The notes beneath the pieces are model-generated. The model was not told where the DNA came from and ran no database searches. It was given only the letters and a program-made list of their open reading frames with translations. This document shows positions 1 through 7,125 of a stretch of DNA of 16,083 nucleotides, piece after piece. The translations under genes were made by a program, and so were the position numbers. Positions within the stretch are counted from its first letter, which is position 1. Each line of letters opens with the position of its first letter. The DNA comes from Candidatus Methanoplasma sp. Its GTDB lineage: Archaea > Thermoplasmatota > Thermoplasmata > Methanomassiliicoccales > Methanomethylophilaceae. The stretch lies in NCBI GenBank assembly GCA_031256615.1, contig JAIRQG010000103.1, forward strand, positions 1 through 16,083. Reading direction: 5' to 3'.

Positions 1-282
1 GATGCTTCTTGTGCTGAACACAATATTTTCCGCGCCGTGTTTAGCCGCCTTTTTTCGGGCTACCTTCAGCATACGGTCGGAAGTGTCTGTGCAAAGTACA
101 TTTCCCGCCTTATCCGCGATGAACACACTGATGGCTCCGGTCCCCGCGGCGGCCTCGAATACGCTTGCTTCCGGCGGCGTCAGTTCGCGGATCGATCTGA
201 GCATGCCTTCATAGGCAGTGTTCGTCTTCTCCACTCTGTCATAGAACGGGGCGGAAAAATCCCAAAATGTCATTCTTTTCAT
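1..282 (-). CDS. Class I SAM-dependent methyltransferase, N-terminal part (cut by window edge)
   Basis: I translated 94 residues from ATG at 282; the rest lies off the left edge. Residues 41-52 read VFEAAAGTGAIS, the glycine-rich motif I (E/DxxxGxG) that binds S-adenosylmethionine. Residues 62-67 (VLCTDT) fit the end of strand 2, with acidic D66 expected to hold the ribose. The opening WDFSAPFYDRVEK resembles UbiE-like small-molecule methyltransferases. The substrate cannot be told. The start codon overlaps the stop of the upstream DUF1697 gene as ATGA, so the two genes are probably translated together from the promoter near 850. The fold is a firm call; the exact family is not. Confidence 0.85.
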   Translation of the reverse strand, partial: MKRMTFWDFSAPFYDRVEKTNTAYEGMLRSIRELTPPEASVFEAAAGTGAISVFIADKAGNVLCTDTSDRMLKVARKKAAKHGAENIVFSTRSI

Positions 283-815
283 TCTATCATCTTCTTGTAC
301 ACTTTCTCAACCGTACCGATATTGCGGCTGGTGAATTTTTCCTTGAACCTGCGGTTGCCGAGGATCTTAGAGAAGGGTGTGTCCAATGTGCTTCCTTTTC
401 TTACCCGCCAATAAAAATACCCGCCTTTCACCGCTGCCGATTCGTCCGATAGGCCGCTTGGTACGGCGGTCTTGAACTCCTCCGCTAAAACCTGTTCAAA
501 TCCTGCATCACAGATAAAGATGTAAATATGCCAGTCCGGATCGGGTATGTAAGGGACGGCATCCAGCATCGATCTTATTTCATTCGTGCTCTTGATGAAC
601 AGCTTGGACTCCGTTTGAAAGTTCTCATTCAAAGCAGTTTCGAGGACCTCGCACAGTCTGGGTATGTCCTCTTTGATCCGAAAGATGATGTTGCCGGTAG
701 CCAGCACGGAGGACGTCTGTTCCATTCCGGCAGAGCGGAATGCTTCGCAGACCTCCGCCATTTTCAAAGTACGCCCGTTGACATTGATGCCGCGTAAAAA
801 TGCGCAATAGAGCAT
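279..815 (-). CDS. DUF1697 family protein
   Basis: A protein of 178 residues beginning MLYCAFLRGINVNGR. The FLRGINVxG opening followed by a 'LATGNIIF' segment near residues 38-45 is the hallmark of DUF1697, a widespread family of about 180 residues with no established biochemical role. The C-terminal TPFSKILGNRRFKEKFTSRN also fits the family, which usually ends with a conserved T-x-RN element. An upstream in-frame ATG at 839 would add eight residues, but ATG 815 has a strong Shine-Dalgarno site (GGAGGTC, seven bases away) and matches the family's usual start. The gene heads a two-gene unit with the methyltransferase at 1-282 (ATGA overlap). DUF1697 is common in bacteria and patchy in archaea, so lateral transfer is possible but not shown here. 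Confidence 0.88.
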   Translation of the reverse strand: MLYCAFLRGINVNGRTLKMAEVCEAFRSAGMEQTSSVLATGNIIFRIKEDIPRLCEVLETALNENFQTESKLFIKSTNEIRSMLDAVPYIPDPDWHIYIFICDAGFEQVLAEEFKTAVPSGLSDESAAVKGGYFYWRVRKGSTLDTPFSKILGNRRFKEKFTSRNIGTVEKVYKKMIE

Positions 816-821
816 ACCGAT

Positions 822-828
822 GACCTCC
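822..828 (-). promoter_or_regulatory. Ribosome binding site of the DUF1697 gene
   Basis: The minus strand reads GGAGGTC seven bases before ATG 815. This is close to the ideal complement of the 16S rRNA 3' end, and it selects ATG 815 over the upstream ATG at 839. Confidence 0.75.
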
Positions 829-847
829 GATTTAAACACACATCAAC

Positions 848-857
848 AGTATATATT
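848..857 (-). promoter_or_regulatory. TATA box of the DUF1697 unit
   Basis: The minus strand reads AAATATATAC centred about 38 bases before ATG 815. A start site about 25 bases downstream would leave a short leader that still contains the Shine-Dalgarno site. It faces away from the rnp4 promoter at 954-961, so the stretch 816-987 is a divergent promoter region. Confidence 0.55.
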
Positions 858-953
858 TCTGTTCAATGATTTATGCCCATTCAATATTATTCGTTAACAG
901 AGCACGCTGCGGAAGCGATGCTTCAGGAATTCGGCGGAAATCGACATATAATC

Positions 954-961
954 TTTTATAT
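954..961 (+). promoter_or_regulatory. TATA box of the rnp4-yhbY-serS operon
   Basis: TTTTATAT is centred about 30 bases before the rnp4 ATG at 988. This implies a leader of only a few bases. No convincing Shine-Dalgarno site precedes ATG 988 (only AGGGAAT), which fits leaderless or nearly leaderless translation. Confidence 0.55.
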
Positions 962-987
962 CAGTATCTTGACTCACACCAGGGAAT

Positions 988-1308
988 ATGTCAAAAAGGC
1001 GCATCTCTAAGAGCGCAGTCGCTAATATAGGCGAAGAACGCATCTCTATACTCACCAAACTGTCGGAAGATGCCGTGGTCGAAGGCAGAGAGGACCTTGC
1101 TAAAAGATATGTCTCGCTGGCAGGAAGGATCGGGAAGAAGACCAGGACAAAGATGCCAGCAGGATTCAGATACTGCAAGAAGTGCAAGCTGCCTCTTATT
1201 CCCGGGACCAACTGCACCGTAAGGCTTACCGGTAAAAAAATAGTGACGAGATGCGGAAGCTGCGGCGGACTGAAAAGGATGCCCTACACAAAGGAGAGAA
1301 AGAAATGA
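988..1308 (+). CDS. rnp4: Ribonuclease P protein component 4 (Rpp21/Rpr2 family)
   Basis: A basic protein of 106 residues. RNase P removes the 5' leader of precursor tRNAs; in archaea this subunit pairs with Rpp29 and stabilises the specificity domain of the catalytic RNA. The sequence shows the family layout: an N-terminal helical part (about residues 8-50, with LAKRYVSLAGRIGKK), then a basic linker and a zinc ribbon with ligands C63, C66, C89 and C92 (CKKC and CGSC). The KMPAGFRYCKKCKLPLIPG segment is very characteristic. It opens an operon: its TGA overlaps the ATG of the CRM gene as ATGA. A TATA box lies about 30 bases upstream. Confidence 0.95.
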   Translation: MSKRRISKSAVANIGEERISILTKLSEDAVVEGREDLAKRYVSLAGRIGKKTRTKMPAGFRYCKKCKLPLIPGTNCTVRLTGKKIVTRCGSCGGLKRMPYTKERKK

Positions 1309-1598
1309 CGGAGAAAGAAGCAAAGAAAGAACTGATGAGACGCGCCACTGATCTCAGCCCCACGGTCCATATAGGAAAAGAGGGGATAGACGAAGGCGTT
1401 CTCAACGAGATAACAGCTCAGCTCAAAAATGCCCGCTTGATCAAGGTGAAGGTCTTGAACACAGTGGACGGCGATACAAAGGACGTTGCCGAAGAGCTTG
1501 CCTCATCCACAAACTCCGTCATCGTGGATGTCAGAGGGGGCGTCATCGTGCTCACAGACAAACGCACATGGTCCTCGCTGAGCCAAAAGAAGTTCTGA
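1305..1598 (+). CDS. yhbY: YhbY/CRM-domain RNA-binding protein
   Basis: A protein of 97 residues that is a single CRM domain. CRM domains bind RNA; E. coli YhbY associates with pre-50S ribosomal subunits, and plant members act in intron splicing. Visible signatures are the early VHIGKEGIDEGV segment (the family's GxxG loop, residues 22-33), the LKNARLIKVKVLN helix-strand, and the closing VDVRGGVIVLTDK strand. The longer reading frame starting at 1251 lies inside rnp4; ATG 1305 is chosen because it has AAGGAGAG (1291-1298) upstream and forms the ATGA overlap with rnp4. SerRS follows after nine bases. A role in ribosome or tRNA maturation is inferred from the family and the neighbours. Confidence 0.92.
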   Translation: MTEKEAKKELMRRATDLSPTVHIGKEGIDEGVLNEITAQLKNARLIKVKVLNTVDGDTKDVAEELASSTNSVIVDVRGGVIVLTDKRTWSSLSQKKF

Positions 1599-1607
1599 GG
1601 GATCGGT

Positions 1608-2873
1608 ATGCTTGATGTCAACATAATAAGGGCTCAGCCTGAAATGATCAGGCAAATGCTTCTGAACAGGAACAGGGACACCGGGATCTTGGACCGATTC
1701 CTTTCCGCGGACTCGGAATGGAGGTCGCTGACAGACGAGAACAACCGTCTGAGAAAGGTAAAGAATGAGGTGTCGGTGCAGATCTCCAAGATGGGGAAAA
1801 GCGATGATAAAGACGCCAAGGTCCTTGAGATGCGGAGTGTCGCAGAGAAGATCAAGAACAACGACGCGAGGCTGGCCGAGCTTGAACTGATGAGAGATGA
1901 CTGCGCGCTAAATATCCCCAATATACCCCATTCCTCCGTACCCATAGGAAAGGACAGCACCGAGAATGTCATCGTCTATGAGCGCGGGGAGAAAAAGAAA
2001 TTCGACTTCGCTCCCAAACAGCATTGGGAGATAGCCGAAGCTTTAGATATAATAGATTTTGACAGAGGAGTGAAGGTAGCTGGCAGCGGGTTCTATTGCC
2101 TGAAGGGAGACGGCGCGCGCCTTGAACGCGCACTGATTAATTTCTTCCTTGATACGCACAGGAACCAAGGCTACACCGAAGTGTTCACTCCCGTCGTAGT
2201 CAACAAGGCCGCCCTGACCGGCACAGGGCAGTATCCCAATCTGAAAGAGGATATGTACTACATGGAAAAGGACGATATGTTCCTGAATCCCACGGCAGAA
2301 GTGCCTGTAACTAACCTCTTCATGGATGAGATACTCGAAAAGGACCGGCTGCCGATACTGTACACGGCATACCTTCCATCTTTCAGAAGAGAGGTCGGGA
2401 AGCATGCCGACACGAAAGGGATCATCAGGGTCCACGAATTCAATAAGGTGGAGATGGTAAGGTTTGTCCATCCCGACACCTCCTATGACGTGCTGGAGAC
2501 GCTGAGGGGAGATGCGGAAGAACTGATAACAGGGCTCGGCCTTCCATACCGTGTCCTTCTGTTATGCACGGGGGACATGGGCTTCTCGTGCTCCAAATGC
2601 TATGACCTGGAGCTTCACGCCCCGGCGAACGATGCATGGCTTGAAGCCTCCTCGTGCTCGAACTTCACAGATTTCCAGGCAAGGAGGGCCCGCATCAAAT
2701 TCAGACCGGAGCCACATCTGAAAAGCGAGTTCATCCATACTCTGAACGGCTCCGGGCTTGCTCTGCCCAGGACGATGGTCGCCATCCTCGAGAACTATCA
2801 GAACAAGGACGGCACCGTCACTATCCCGGAGGTTCTCAGAAAGTACATGATGGGGCAAGAGACGATCGGGTGA
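1608..2873 (+). CDS. serS: Seryl-tRNA synthetase (common, bacterial-like type)
   Basis: A class II aminoacyl-tRNA synthetase of 421 residues that charges tRNA-Ser. Residues 1-105 are the long coiled-coil arm that grips the tRNA variable loop, ending in the conserved NIPHSSVPIG. The catalytic domain shows the serine-binding TAEVP loop (229-233), motif 2 with FRRE (259-262) and motif 3 NGSGLALPR (380-388). This is the common SerRS, not the rare zinc-dependent SerRS of Methanococcus-type methanogens. It starts nine bases after the CRM gene with AGGG just upstream, and is the last gene of the operon. Its TGA at 2871 abuts the stop of the convergent HD gene, leaving no room for a terminator. Confidence 0.97.
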   Translation: MLDVNIIRAQPEMIRQMLLNRNRDTGILDRFLSADSEWRSLTDENNRLRKVKNEVSVQISKMGKSDDKDAKVLEMRSVAEKIKNNDARLAELELMRDDCALNIPNIPHSSVPIGKDSTENVIVYERGEKKKFDFAPKQHWEIAEALDIIDFDRGVKVAGSGFYCLKGDGARLERALINFFLDTHRNQGYTEVFTPVVVNKAALTGTGQYPNLKEDMYYMEKDDMFLNPTAEVPVTNLFMDEILEKDRLPILYTAYLPSFRREVGKHADTKGIIRVHEFNKVEMVRFVHPDTSYDVLETLRGDAEELITGLGLPYRVLLLCTGDMGFSCSKCYDLELHAPANDAWLEASSCSNFTDFQARRARIKFRPEPHLKSEFIHTLNGSGLALPRTMVAILENYQNKDGTVTIPEVLRKYMMGQETIG

Positions 2874-4028
2874 TCAGTTCAGGACCGCGTCCAGGCGCTC
2901 TATGAGCTCTTTGGCCCCGATGCTGCCGCCGTCGCTCTCAAGCTTTTTTCTCAATTCCTTTTCCCCTTTATGGAGAGGTTTAGAGGATGTGCCGTAATAT
3001 CTTGAGGCCCTCGCTTCGATGTATGCCGCCATGAGATCGCATAGTTTGATGTCCCTGCCTGTCCTTTTTCCGAACTCTCCGCCGTCCGCATCGTTGAACG
3101 GCTCGCAGACCATGAACTCGATCTCCCTGTGCCACGGCGCAGGCACAAGAGGCATTATCCTGGATTGGACGAGTTCCCTCTCGTATGATTCAAGAAGATG
3201 TGCCAGACCCCCGACGTTCGCCTTTATGGGAGTGATGACGTCCTTGGTAAGGACCTCCGGAAGGTCGTGGAATAACGCTGTGTAATAATTGTTGTATATC
3301 TGCCTGCTGTCCGCTTTCCTGTCGAGATCGCAGAGGAATATCATGTTCGCCACCATAAGCGAATGGCCGAGAACGGTGGTCCTCGGTATCCTCGGGGTCC
3401 TTGCCCATCTCTGCTGGAATCTCAGCTGTCCAATGAGATCGATGAAATCAAAGGTGTTCTCGTCATCCATCTGTTTTCTGACGCCTATCAGATCCTTATG
3501 CTGCATGATCTGTTCCTCGATCTCTTTTTTCGTGTTCTCTATCCCGTACATGGAACGGTTCGCGTCGTATACGGTCTTGAACTCCCACCTTGTCGCAAGA
3601 TAGTGAGCCGCCCTGATGATATCGTCCTCCTTCGATGTCTTCTCCGACCGGAGATAACTCTCCAGCCTGGATCTGAACTCGGGATCGGCGTTCGGTACGT
3701 TCTCCTCAAAGGTACCGACCACGTACTTGTTGACCTCTTCTGCCTTTTCTGATACGATCCTGTGAAAGACCTGAGGTTTCAGGTCGGTCATGACGCTCCG
3801 CTGAATGAAAGAGAACAGCGAATGCTCTATTATTTTGGTCCAGTCCAGTTTGGCGCCTGTCTCGGTCTCTTCATACTTCCCAAGCACCCATGATATGGCC
3901 GCTTTGTGCGCCTGCTTGTCAAGCTCCGTGAGATCGACCATCGTCAGATGGTCATTCCATCTGTGCATATTGGCGGCATCGAAAATGAGATACAGCATAT
4001 CTCCGTTCAAAGCCTTTTTCACAGACAT
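2874..4028 (-). CDS. HD-domain phosphohydrolase with a degenerate N-terminal HD copy
   Basis: A soluble protein of 384 residues. The C-terminal half is an HD hydrolase domain of the YfbR-like type: H222, the H254-D255 pair in FHDLPEV, and D331 in KLCDLMAAYIEA form the metal site. Related enzymes are often (deoxy)nucleoside monophosphate phosphatases, but the substrate here is unknown. The N-terminal half (about residues 12-170) repeats the same pattern: RW at 23-24 matches RW at 207-208, H41 matches H222, and H69-S70 matches H254-D255 (EHSLF...VMTDLK against FHDLP...VITPIK). The aspartates are lost, so it is probably a pseudo-domain. AAGGTG precedes ATG 4028. It lies eight bases after a membrane protein gene, apparently in one operon. 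Confidence 0.88.
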   Translation of the reverse strand: MSVKKALNGDMLYLIFDAANMHRWNDHLTMVDLTELDKQAHKAAISWVLGKYEETETGAKLDWTKIIEHSLFSFIQRSVMTDLKPQVFHRIVSEKAEEVNKYVVGTFEENVPNADPEFRSRLESYLRSEKTSKEDDIIRAAHYLATRWEFKTVYDANRSMYGIENTKKEIEEQIMQHKDLIGVRKQMDDENTFDFIDLIGQLRFQQRWARTPRIPRTTVLGHSLMVANMIFLCDLDRKADSRQIYNNYYTALFHDLPEVLTKDVITPIKANVGGLAHLLESYERELVQSRIMPLVPAPWHREIEFMVCEPFNDADGGEFGKRTGRDIKLCDLMAAYIEARASRYYGTSSKPLHKGEKELRKKLESDGGSIGAKELIERLDAVLN

Positions 4029-4036
4029 ACGGCACC

Positions 4037-4441
4037 TTAGTCAGAGTATATTATTACAACATCATCGTCGGAGTGGTCGTCGAAGTATTCGGTATCATTG
4101 CAGGTTTCTGTCTCATTGTCTGTGTAGCTGATCGCCTTCTTCGTGTTTGCTGCAGTATAGTCAATCAGATATCCGTCTCTCAGGTCGTTCGGCACCATAC
4201 GCGCTTCGTCCCTTATCTCCTCGAACCTCCTGAATTCCTCATCTTCTTTTCTGAGCTTGTAGCCCTCCACGCCTACTAATAAGGCCGTTGCAACAATGAG
4301 CGTTATTCCCACAGCAATGTATACCATCGATACCGACGGCTTGGGAGGCGAGACGAACATGATCGTAAGGGCTCCGGCTGCCAACAGTAAGATCCCGGCG
4401 ACATTAAGGATCATCCATAAGGATGAATCTACCTTTACCAT
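4037..4441 (-). CDS. Small membrane protein with two helices and an acidic tail
   Basis: A protein of 134 residues that I do not recognise. Two hydrophobic helices are clear (about residues 8-30 and 38-58 from ATG 4441), joined by a short loop with PPKPS. A charged segment (KLRKEDEEFRRFEEIRDEAR) follows, then a hydrophilic tail ending in a strongly acidic stretch (EYFDDHSDDD) and VVIIYSD. The reading frame could begin at GTG 4456, but a TATA-like ATTATTATTAA at 4463-4473 lies only about 12 bases from it, whereas ATG 4441 sits at the usual leaderless distance. It precedes the HD gene by eight bases; the pair may form a membrane-linked unit, but that is inference. Confidence 0.75.
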   Translation of the reverse strand: MVKVDSSLWMILNVAGILLLAAGALTIMFVSPPKPSVSMVYIAVGITLIVATALLVGVEGYKLRKEDEEFRRFEEIRDEARMVPNDLRDGYLIDYTAANTKKAISYTDNETETCNDTEYFDDHSDDDVVIIYSD

Positions 4442-4462
4442 GACGGTGTATTGCACAATCAG

Positions 4463-4473
4463 TTAATAATAAT
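4463..4473 (-). promoter_or_regulatory. TATA-like box of the membrane protein/HD operon
   Basis: The minus strand reads ATTATTATTAA, centred about 27 bases before ATG 4441, with no Shine-Dalgarno site. It sits directly after the T-tract that probably ends the PhzF transcript. Confidence 0.45.
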
Positions 4474-4477
4474 GTTC

Positions 4478-4484
4478 AAAAAAA
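4478..4484 (-). terminator. T-tract terminator after the PhzF gene
   Basis: Seven consecutive T residues on the minus strand, about 40 bases after the PhzF stop at 4523. Archaeal RNA polymerase commonly stops at such T-runs without a hairpin, and none is evident here. Confidence 0.45.
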
Positions 4485-4522
4485 CCCTTGAAATTCTATC
4501 CAAACTATATGATTTTCGCTTA

Positions 4523-5320
4523 TTATATGTAAATATTGCCTTTTGCATATCTGACCGCTTTGCCGCCGATCTTTACGCGCTCACCGCAATTTTCGCAATA
4601 CAACACTCCGCCGCGTTTTGACAATTGCCTCGCCGTGAGTTCGGTCTTACCTAGCTTTTCACTCCAGAACGGTATCAGAGAAGAATGAGCACGCCCTGTT
4701 ACTGGGTCTTCGTTTACCCCGGCGTTGGGCGCAAAAAACCTAGAGACAAAATCGCAGTCGCTTCCTTTGGCCGTAACGATTATTCCGAAACTGTCGCCGT
4801 CTATCCCGGGTTCCTCTTTTATTTCCTTAAGGACAGCAAAATCCGGATCGATGTTTCGTACTTCTTCCTCGCTGTTCAGCAGCACTAAAAAATCGACCCC
4901 TTTATAGACAGCGGCGGGAGTTACGCTGAATGATCTTTCAAAGGTTTGATATGCCGGGCAGACCGCAACGGGGCGCGATGGGAAATTAAGGTAAAGCAGA
5001 TCGTTTACTTTGGTCACGGTCATAATGCCGCTGGCGGTCTTGAATGTTATCTCGCTCGAGTCTTTTTCTGTTTCTTCGAACAGTACAAACGCGCTTGCCA
5101 CCGTAGCATGGCCGCATAGATCGATCTCTATGGACGGTGTGAACCAGCGCAGGTCATAATATGCATCCTGTTTTACTAAAAACGCCGTTTCCGACAGATT
5201 GTTCTCGGCCGCGATCCTTTGCAGAACATCATCCGGCAGCCATTCGCCCAGCAAACAAACTCCGGCAGGGTTTCCTCCAAACAATTTGTCTGTGAATACA
5301 TCAACGACGTGATACTCCAT
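4523..5320 (-). CDS. PhzF-family isomerase/epimerase
   Basis: A protein of 265 residues starting MEYHVVDVFT. PhzF proteins share the diaminopimelate-epimerase fold and isomerise small metabolites; the founding member acts in phenazine synthesis, but most members have no known substrate. Family marks are FGGNPAG (14-20), catalytic glutamate E44 in NNLSETAF, LCGHAT (68-73) and NEDPVTGRAHSS with D205. Unusual is a CENC pair in the last 25 residues, where relatives usually have no cysteines. An in-frame ATG at 5341 is disfavoured because it overlaps the TATA box; ATG 5320 matches the family start and has AAGGTG upstream. Transcribed alone, divergent from the aminotransferase gene. No phenazine genes are nearby. 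Confidence 0.9.
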   Translation of the reverse strand: MEYHVVDVFTDKLFGGNPAGVCLLGEWLPDDVLQRIAAENNLSETAFLVKQDAYYDLRWFTPSIEIDLCGHATVASAFVLFEETEKDSSEITFKTASGIMTVTKVNDLLYLNFPSRPVAVCPAYQTFERSFSVTPAAVYKGVDFLVLLNSEEEVRNIDPDFAVLKEIKEEPGIDGDSFGIIVTAKGSDCDFVSRFFAPNAGVNEDPVTGRAHSSLIPFWSEKLGKTELTARQLSKRGGVLYCENCGERVKIGGKAVRYAKGNIYI

Positions 5321-5340
5321 GCGGATGCACCTTCTTTCCA

Positions 5341-5349
5341 TAATATAAA
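5341..5349 (-). promoter_or_regulatory. TATA box of the PhzF gene
   Basis: The minus strand reads TTTATATTA, centred about 25 bases before ATG 5320. Its position argues against the alternative ATG at 5341. Confidence 0.5.
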
Positions 5350-5438
5350 CGATTCACTTTGAACACCACACCTCCGCTGTCGCGGGAAAGAAGAATACTG
5401 CGAACGAAAATCTACGGGCCTTTGCCCAAAAATAAAAC

Positions 5439-5446
5439 AATATAAT
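5439..5446 (+). promoter_or_regulatory. TATA box of the aminotransferase-mvk operon
   Basis: AATATAAT lies about 23 bases before ATG 5466, the spacing of a leaderless transcript. A small inverted repeat, GGGC(4-base loop)GCCC at 5416-5427, sits just upstream and could be an operator, without further support. Confidence 0.55.
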
Positions 5447-5465
5447 AGGCGGACAATGCCCCATC

Positions 5466-6596
5466 ATGAAAACGTCAGAGAGGCTTGGGTCCATCCCAAT
5501 GTCCGGTATCAGGAAGATGTTCGATCTTGCCGGGCCTAATTCTATCAACCTCGGCCTCGGGGAGCCGGATCTGGATCCTCCGAGAGAGGCTGTCGAAGGA
5601 ATGAACGAAGCGGCATCCAGAGGATTGAACAAATACGGGCCGACCGCAGGTATCATGGAGCTGAGGGCAGGGGTCGCCAAATGGTTCTCGAAATACGGCA
5701 ATATCTCTGCCGAGAATGTTATGATAACACCCAGCGGCTCCTCGGCGCTCCTTGAGGCCACGCAGGCCTTCATAAATCCGGGGGATGAGGTGCTCGTCCC
5801 AAGCCCTGGATTTGTTATTTACTCTCCGCACACCGTGCTTGCGGGAGGTAAGCCTCTGGAATACAGGCTTACCGAGGGGAGCTTCCTTCCAGACATAGAA
5901 GACATGAAGGATCTTATAACAAAGAAGACCAAGATGATGGTCGTCAACAGCCCTGCCAACCCAACAGGGGGCGTGCTTGACAAACCTGCTTACAAAGCGC
6001 TTTTGGATCTTGCGGAGGACCATGACCTGATGATACTTTCAGATGAGGTCTATGATTCTTACATCTATGAAGGGAAGCACTATTCCTTCATGGACCACCT
6101 GGACCGGGCGGTTGTGGTCAACGGTTTCTCTAAGATGATGGCGGTCACGGGCTGGAGAATGGGCGCCATCTTTTCAAATAAAGATGTTATGAACGACCTG
6201 ATAAAGATGCAGTATCATGTATGTGCCAGCCCCAATATGCCGGCGCAATACGGCATATTGAATGCGCTGCCAGTGATCGAAAGTTACCTTGAGAACGCAA
6301 GAAAGATATTCAAGGCCAGAAGGGACCTTATCTCAAAACGGATCAACGAGATCGATGGCATGCATATCGTGCCTCCGAAAGGCTCTTTCTATGCTTTTCC
6401 TTCATATGACATTGATGTGAGATCGGAGGAACTCGCGAACACGCTCGCAAAGAACGGCCTCATATGCACCCCGGGATCCTCTTTCGGAAAGTACGGAGAG
6501 GGACACCTGAGGTTCTCGTACGCAGCGGATGAGAAGAAGATCAATGCAGGAATGGATATACTTGCAGACATTATGGGAAAATTAAAGAGTGGATAA
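5466..6596 (+). CDS. PLP-dependent class I/II aminotransferase
   Basis: An aspartate-aminotransferase-fold enzyme of 376 residues that moves amino groups between amino acids and 2-oxo acids using pyridoxal phosphate. The cofactor residues are visible: N165 in NSPANPTGG, D193 in SDEVYD, Y196, the Schiff-base lysine K223 in NGFSKMMAVTGWRMG, and the carboxylate-binding arginine R349 in LRFSYA. The IPMSGIRKMFDLA opening and GLGEPD segment are typical of archaeal group I enzymes of this length. Substrate preference (aspartate, aromatic or other) cannot be read reliably. It starts at the ATG about 23 bases after a TATA box, and is followed at once by an unknown gene and mevalonate kinase. Confidence 0.93.
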   Translation: MKTSERLGSIPMSGIRKMFDLAGPNSINLGLGEPDLDPPREAVEGMNEAASRGLNKYGPTAGIMELRAGVAKWFSKYGNISAENVMITPSGSSALLEATQAFINPGDEVLVPSPGFVIYSPHTVLAGGKPLEYRLTEGSFLPDIEDMKDLITKKTKMMVVNSPANPTGGVLDKPAYKALLDLAEDHDLMILSDEVYDSYIYEGKHYSFMDHLDRAVVVNGFSKMMAVTGWRMGAIFSNKDVMNDLIKMQYHVCASPNMPAQYGILNALPVIESYLENARKIFKARRDLISKRINEIDGMHIVPPKGSFYAFPSYDIDVRSEELANTLAKNGLICTPGSSFGKYGEGHLRFSYAADEKKINAGMDILADIMGKLKSG

Positions 6597-6597
6597 T

Positions 6598-7125
6598 ATG
6601 GCAGAAAGAATCAATCTCGACGATCCGAACGCGGACCTTTTAGGCCTGAACGATGAGGAGCTCTCCGAAGAAGAGTTTTTAGAAAAACAGTTGTATGGGA
6701 AGAACCCCGGCAGAGTTGCCGCTCTCGGCGATCTTGTGTATGATCTCATGGCCAAAGAAATAGATGAACTGGATATCCCTGAGGACGCAAAACGGAAGAT
6801 GATCTTCAGCATGACCGCCAACAGCGTGCTTGATCTGGTATTTGACGCAAGCCCGGCGGATCTGGGTCTGGAGGCCTCATTCTGTTTTGACATGTACATC
6901 GGAGCTTCGCTTACGAACAAGAAATTCAAAGTGGACCTTTTCAAAGAGCTGGAACAAGCGCTTATGGGCGTAAAGAGGGATGACTTCCCGGACGATGAGA
7001 CGTATGAATTGGCGCTTGAGGAGTTTGAAGAGAAGTGGTGGGAGATACCTCAGCCTCTTCTTGATAAAAGAACGCCGACCGATTCCATAATAGAAATGTT
7101 ATCCAAATACGGTTTGACAGAATGA
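6598..7125 (+). CDS. Uncharacterised acidic protein in the mevalonate kinase operon
   Basis: A protein of 175 residues that I do not recognise. It is rich in Asp and Glu, has no signal peptide or membrane helix and no cysteine motif (one Cys). The first 35 residues are acidic and probably flexible (NDEELSEEEFLEKQLYG), followed by mostly helical sequence and a WWEIPQPLL motif near residue 150. ATG 6598 begins one base after the aminotransferase stop; a GTG at 6589 overlapping that gene is the alternative start. Its TGA overlaps the mevalonate kinase ATG as ATGA, so it is almost surely translated with mvk. This points to a conserved operon partner rather than a chance reading frame, but gives no function. 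Confidence 0.82.
   Translation: MAERINLDDPNADLLGLNDEELSEEEFLEKQLYGKNPGRVAALGDLVYDLMAKEIDELDIPEDAKRKMIFSMTANSVLDLVFDASPADLGLEASFCFDMYIGASLTNKKFKVDLFKELEQALMGVKRDDFPDDETYELALEEFEEKWWEIPQPLLDKRTPTDSIIEMLSKYGLTE

Noticed and set aside
912..924. Inverted repeat GAAGC-GAT-GCTTC in the divergent promoter region before rnp4
   Set aside because: The arms are only five bases and the position relative to either TATA box is not that of a known operator. It is too common by chance to call.
5475..6023. 182-codon open frame antisense to the aminotransferase gene
   Set aside because: The plus strand encodes clear PLP-enzyme motifs here; the antisense translation has no family resemblance.
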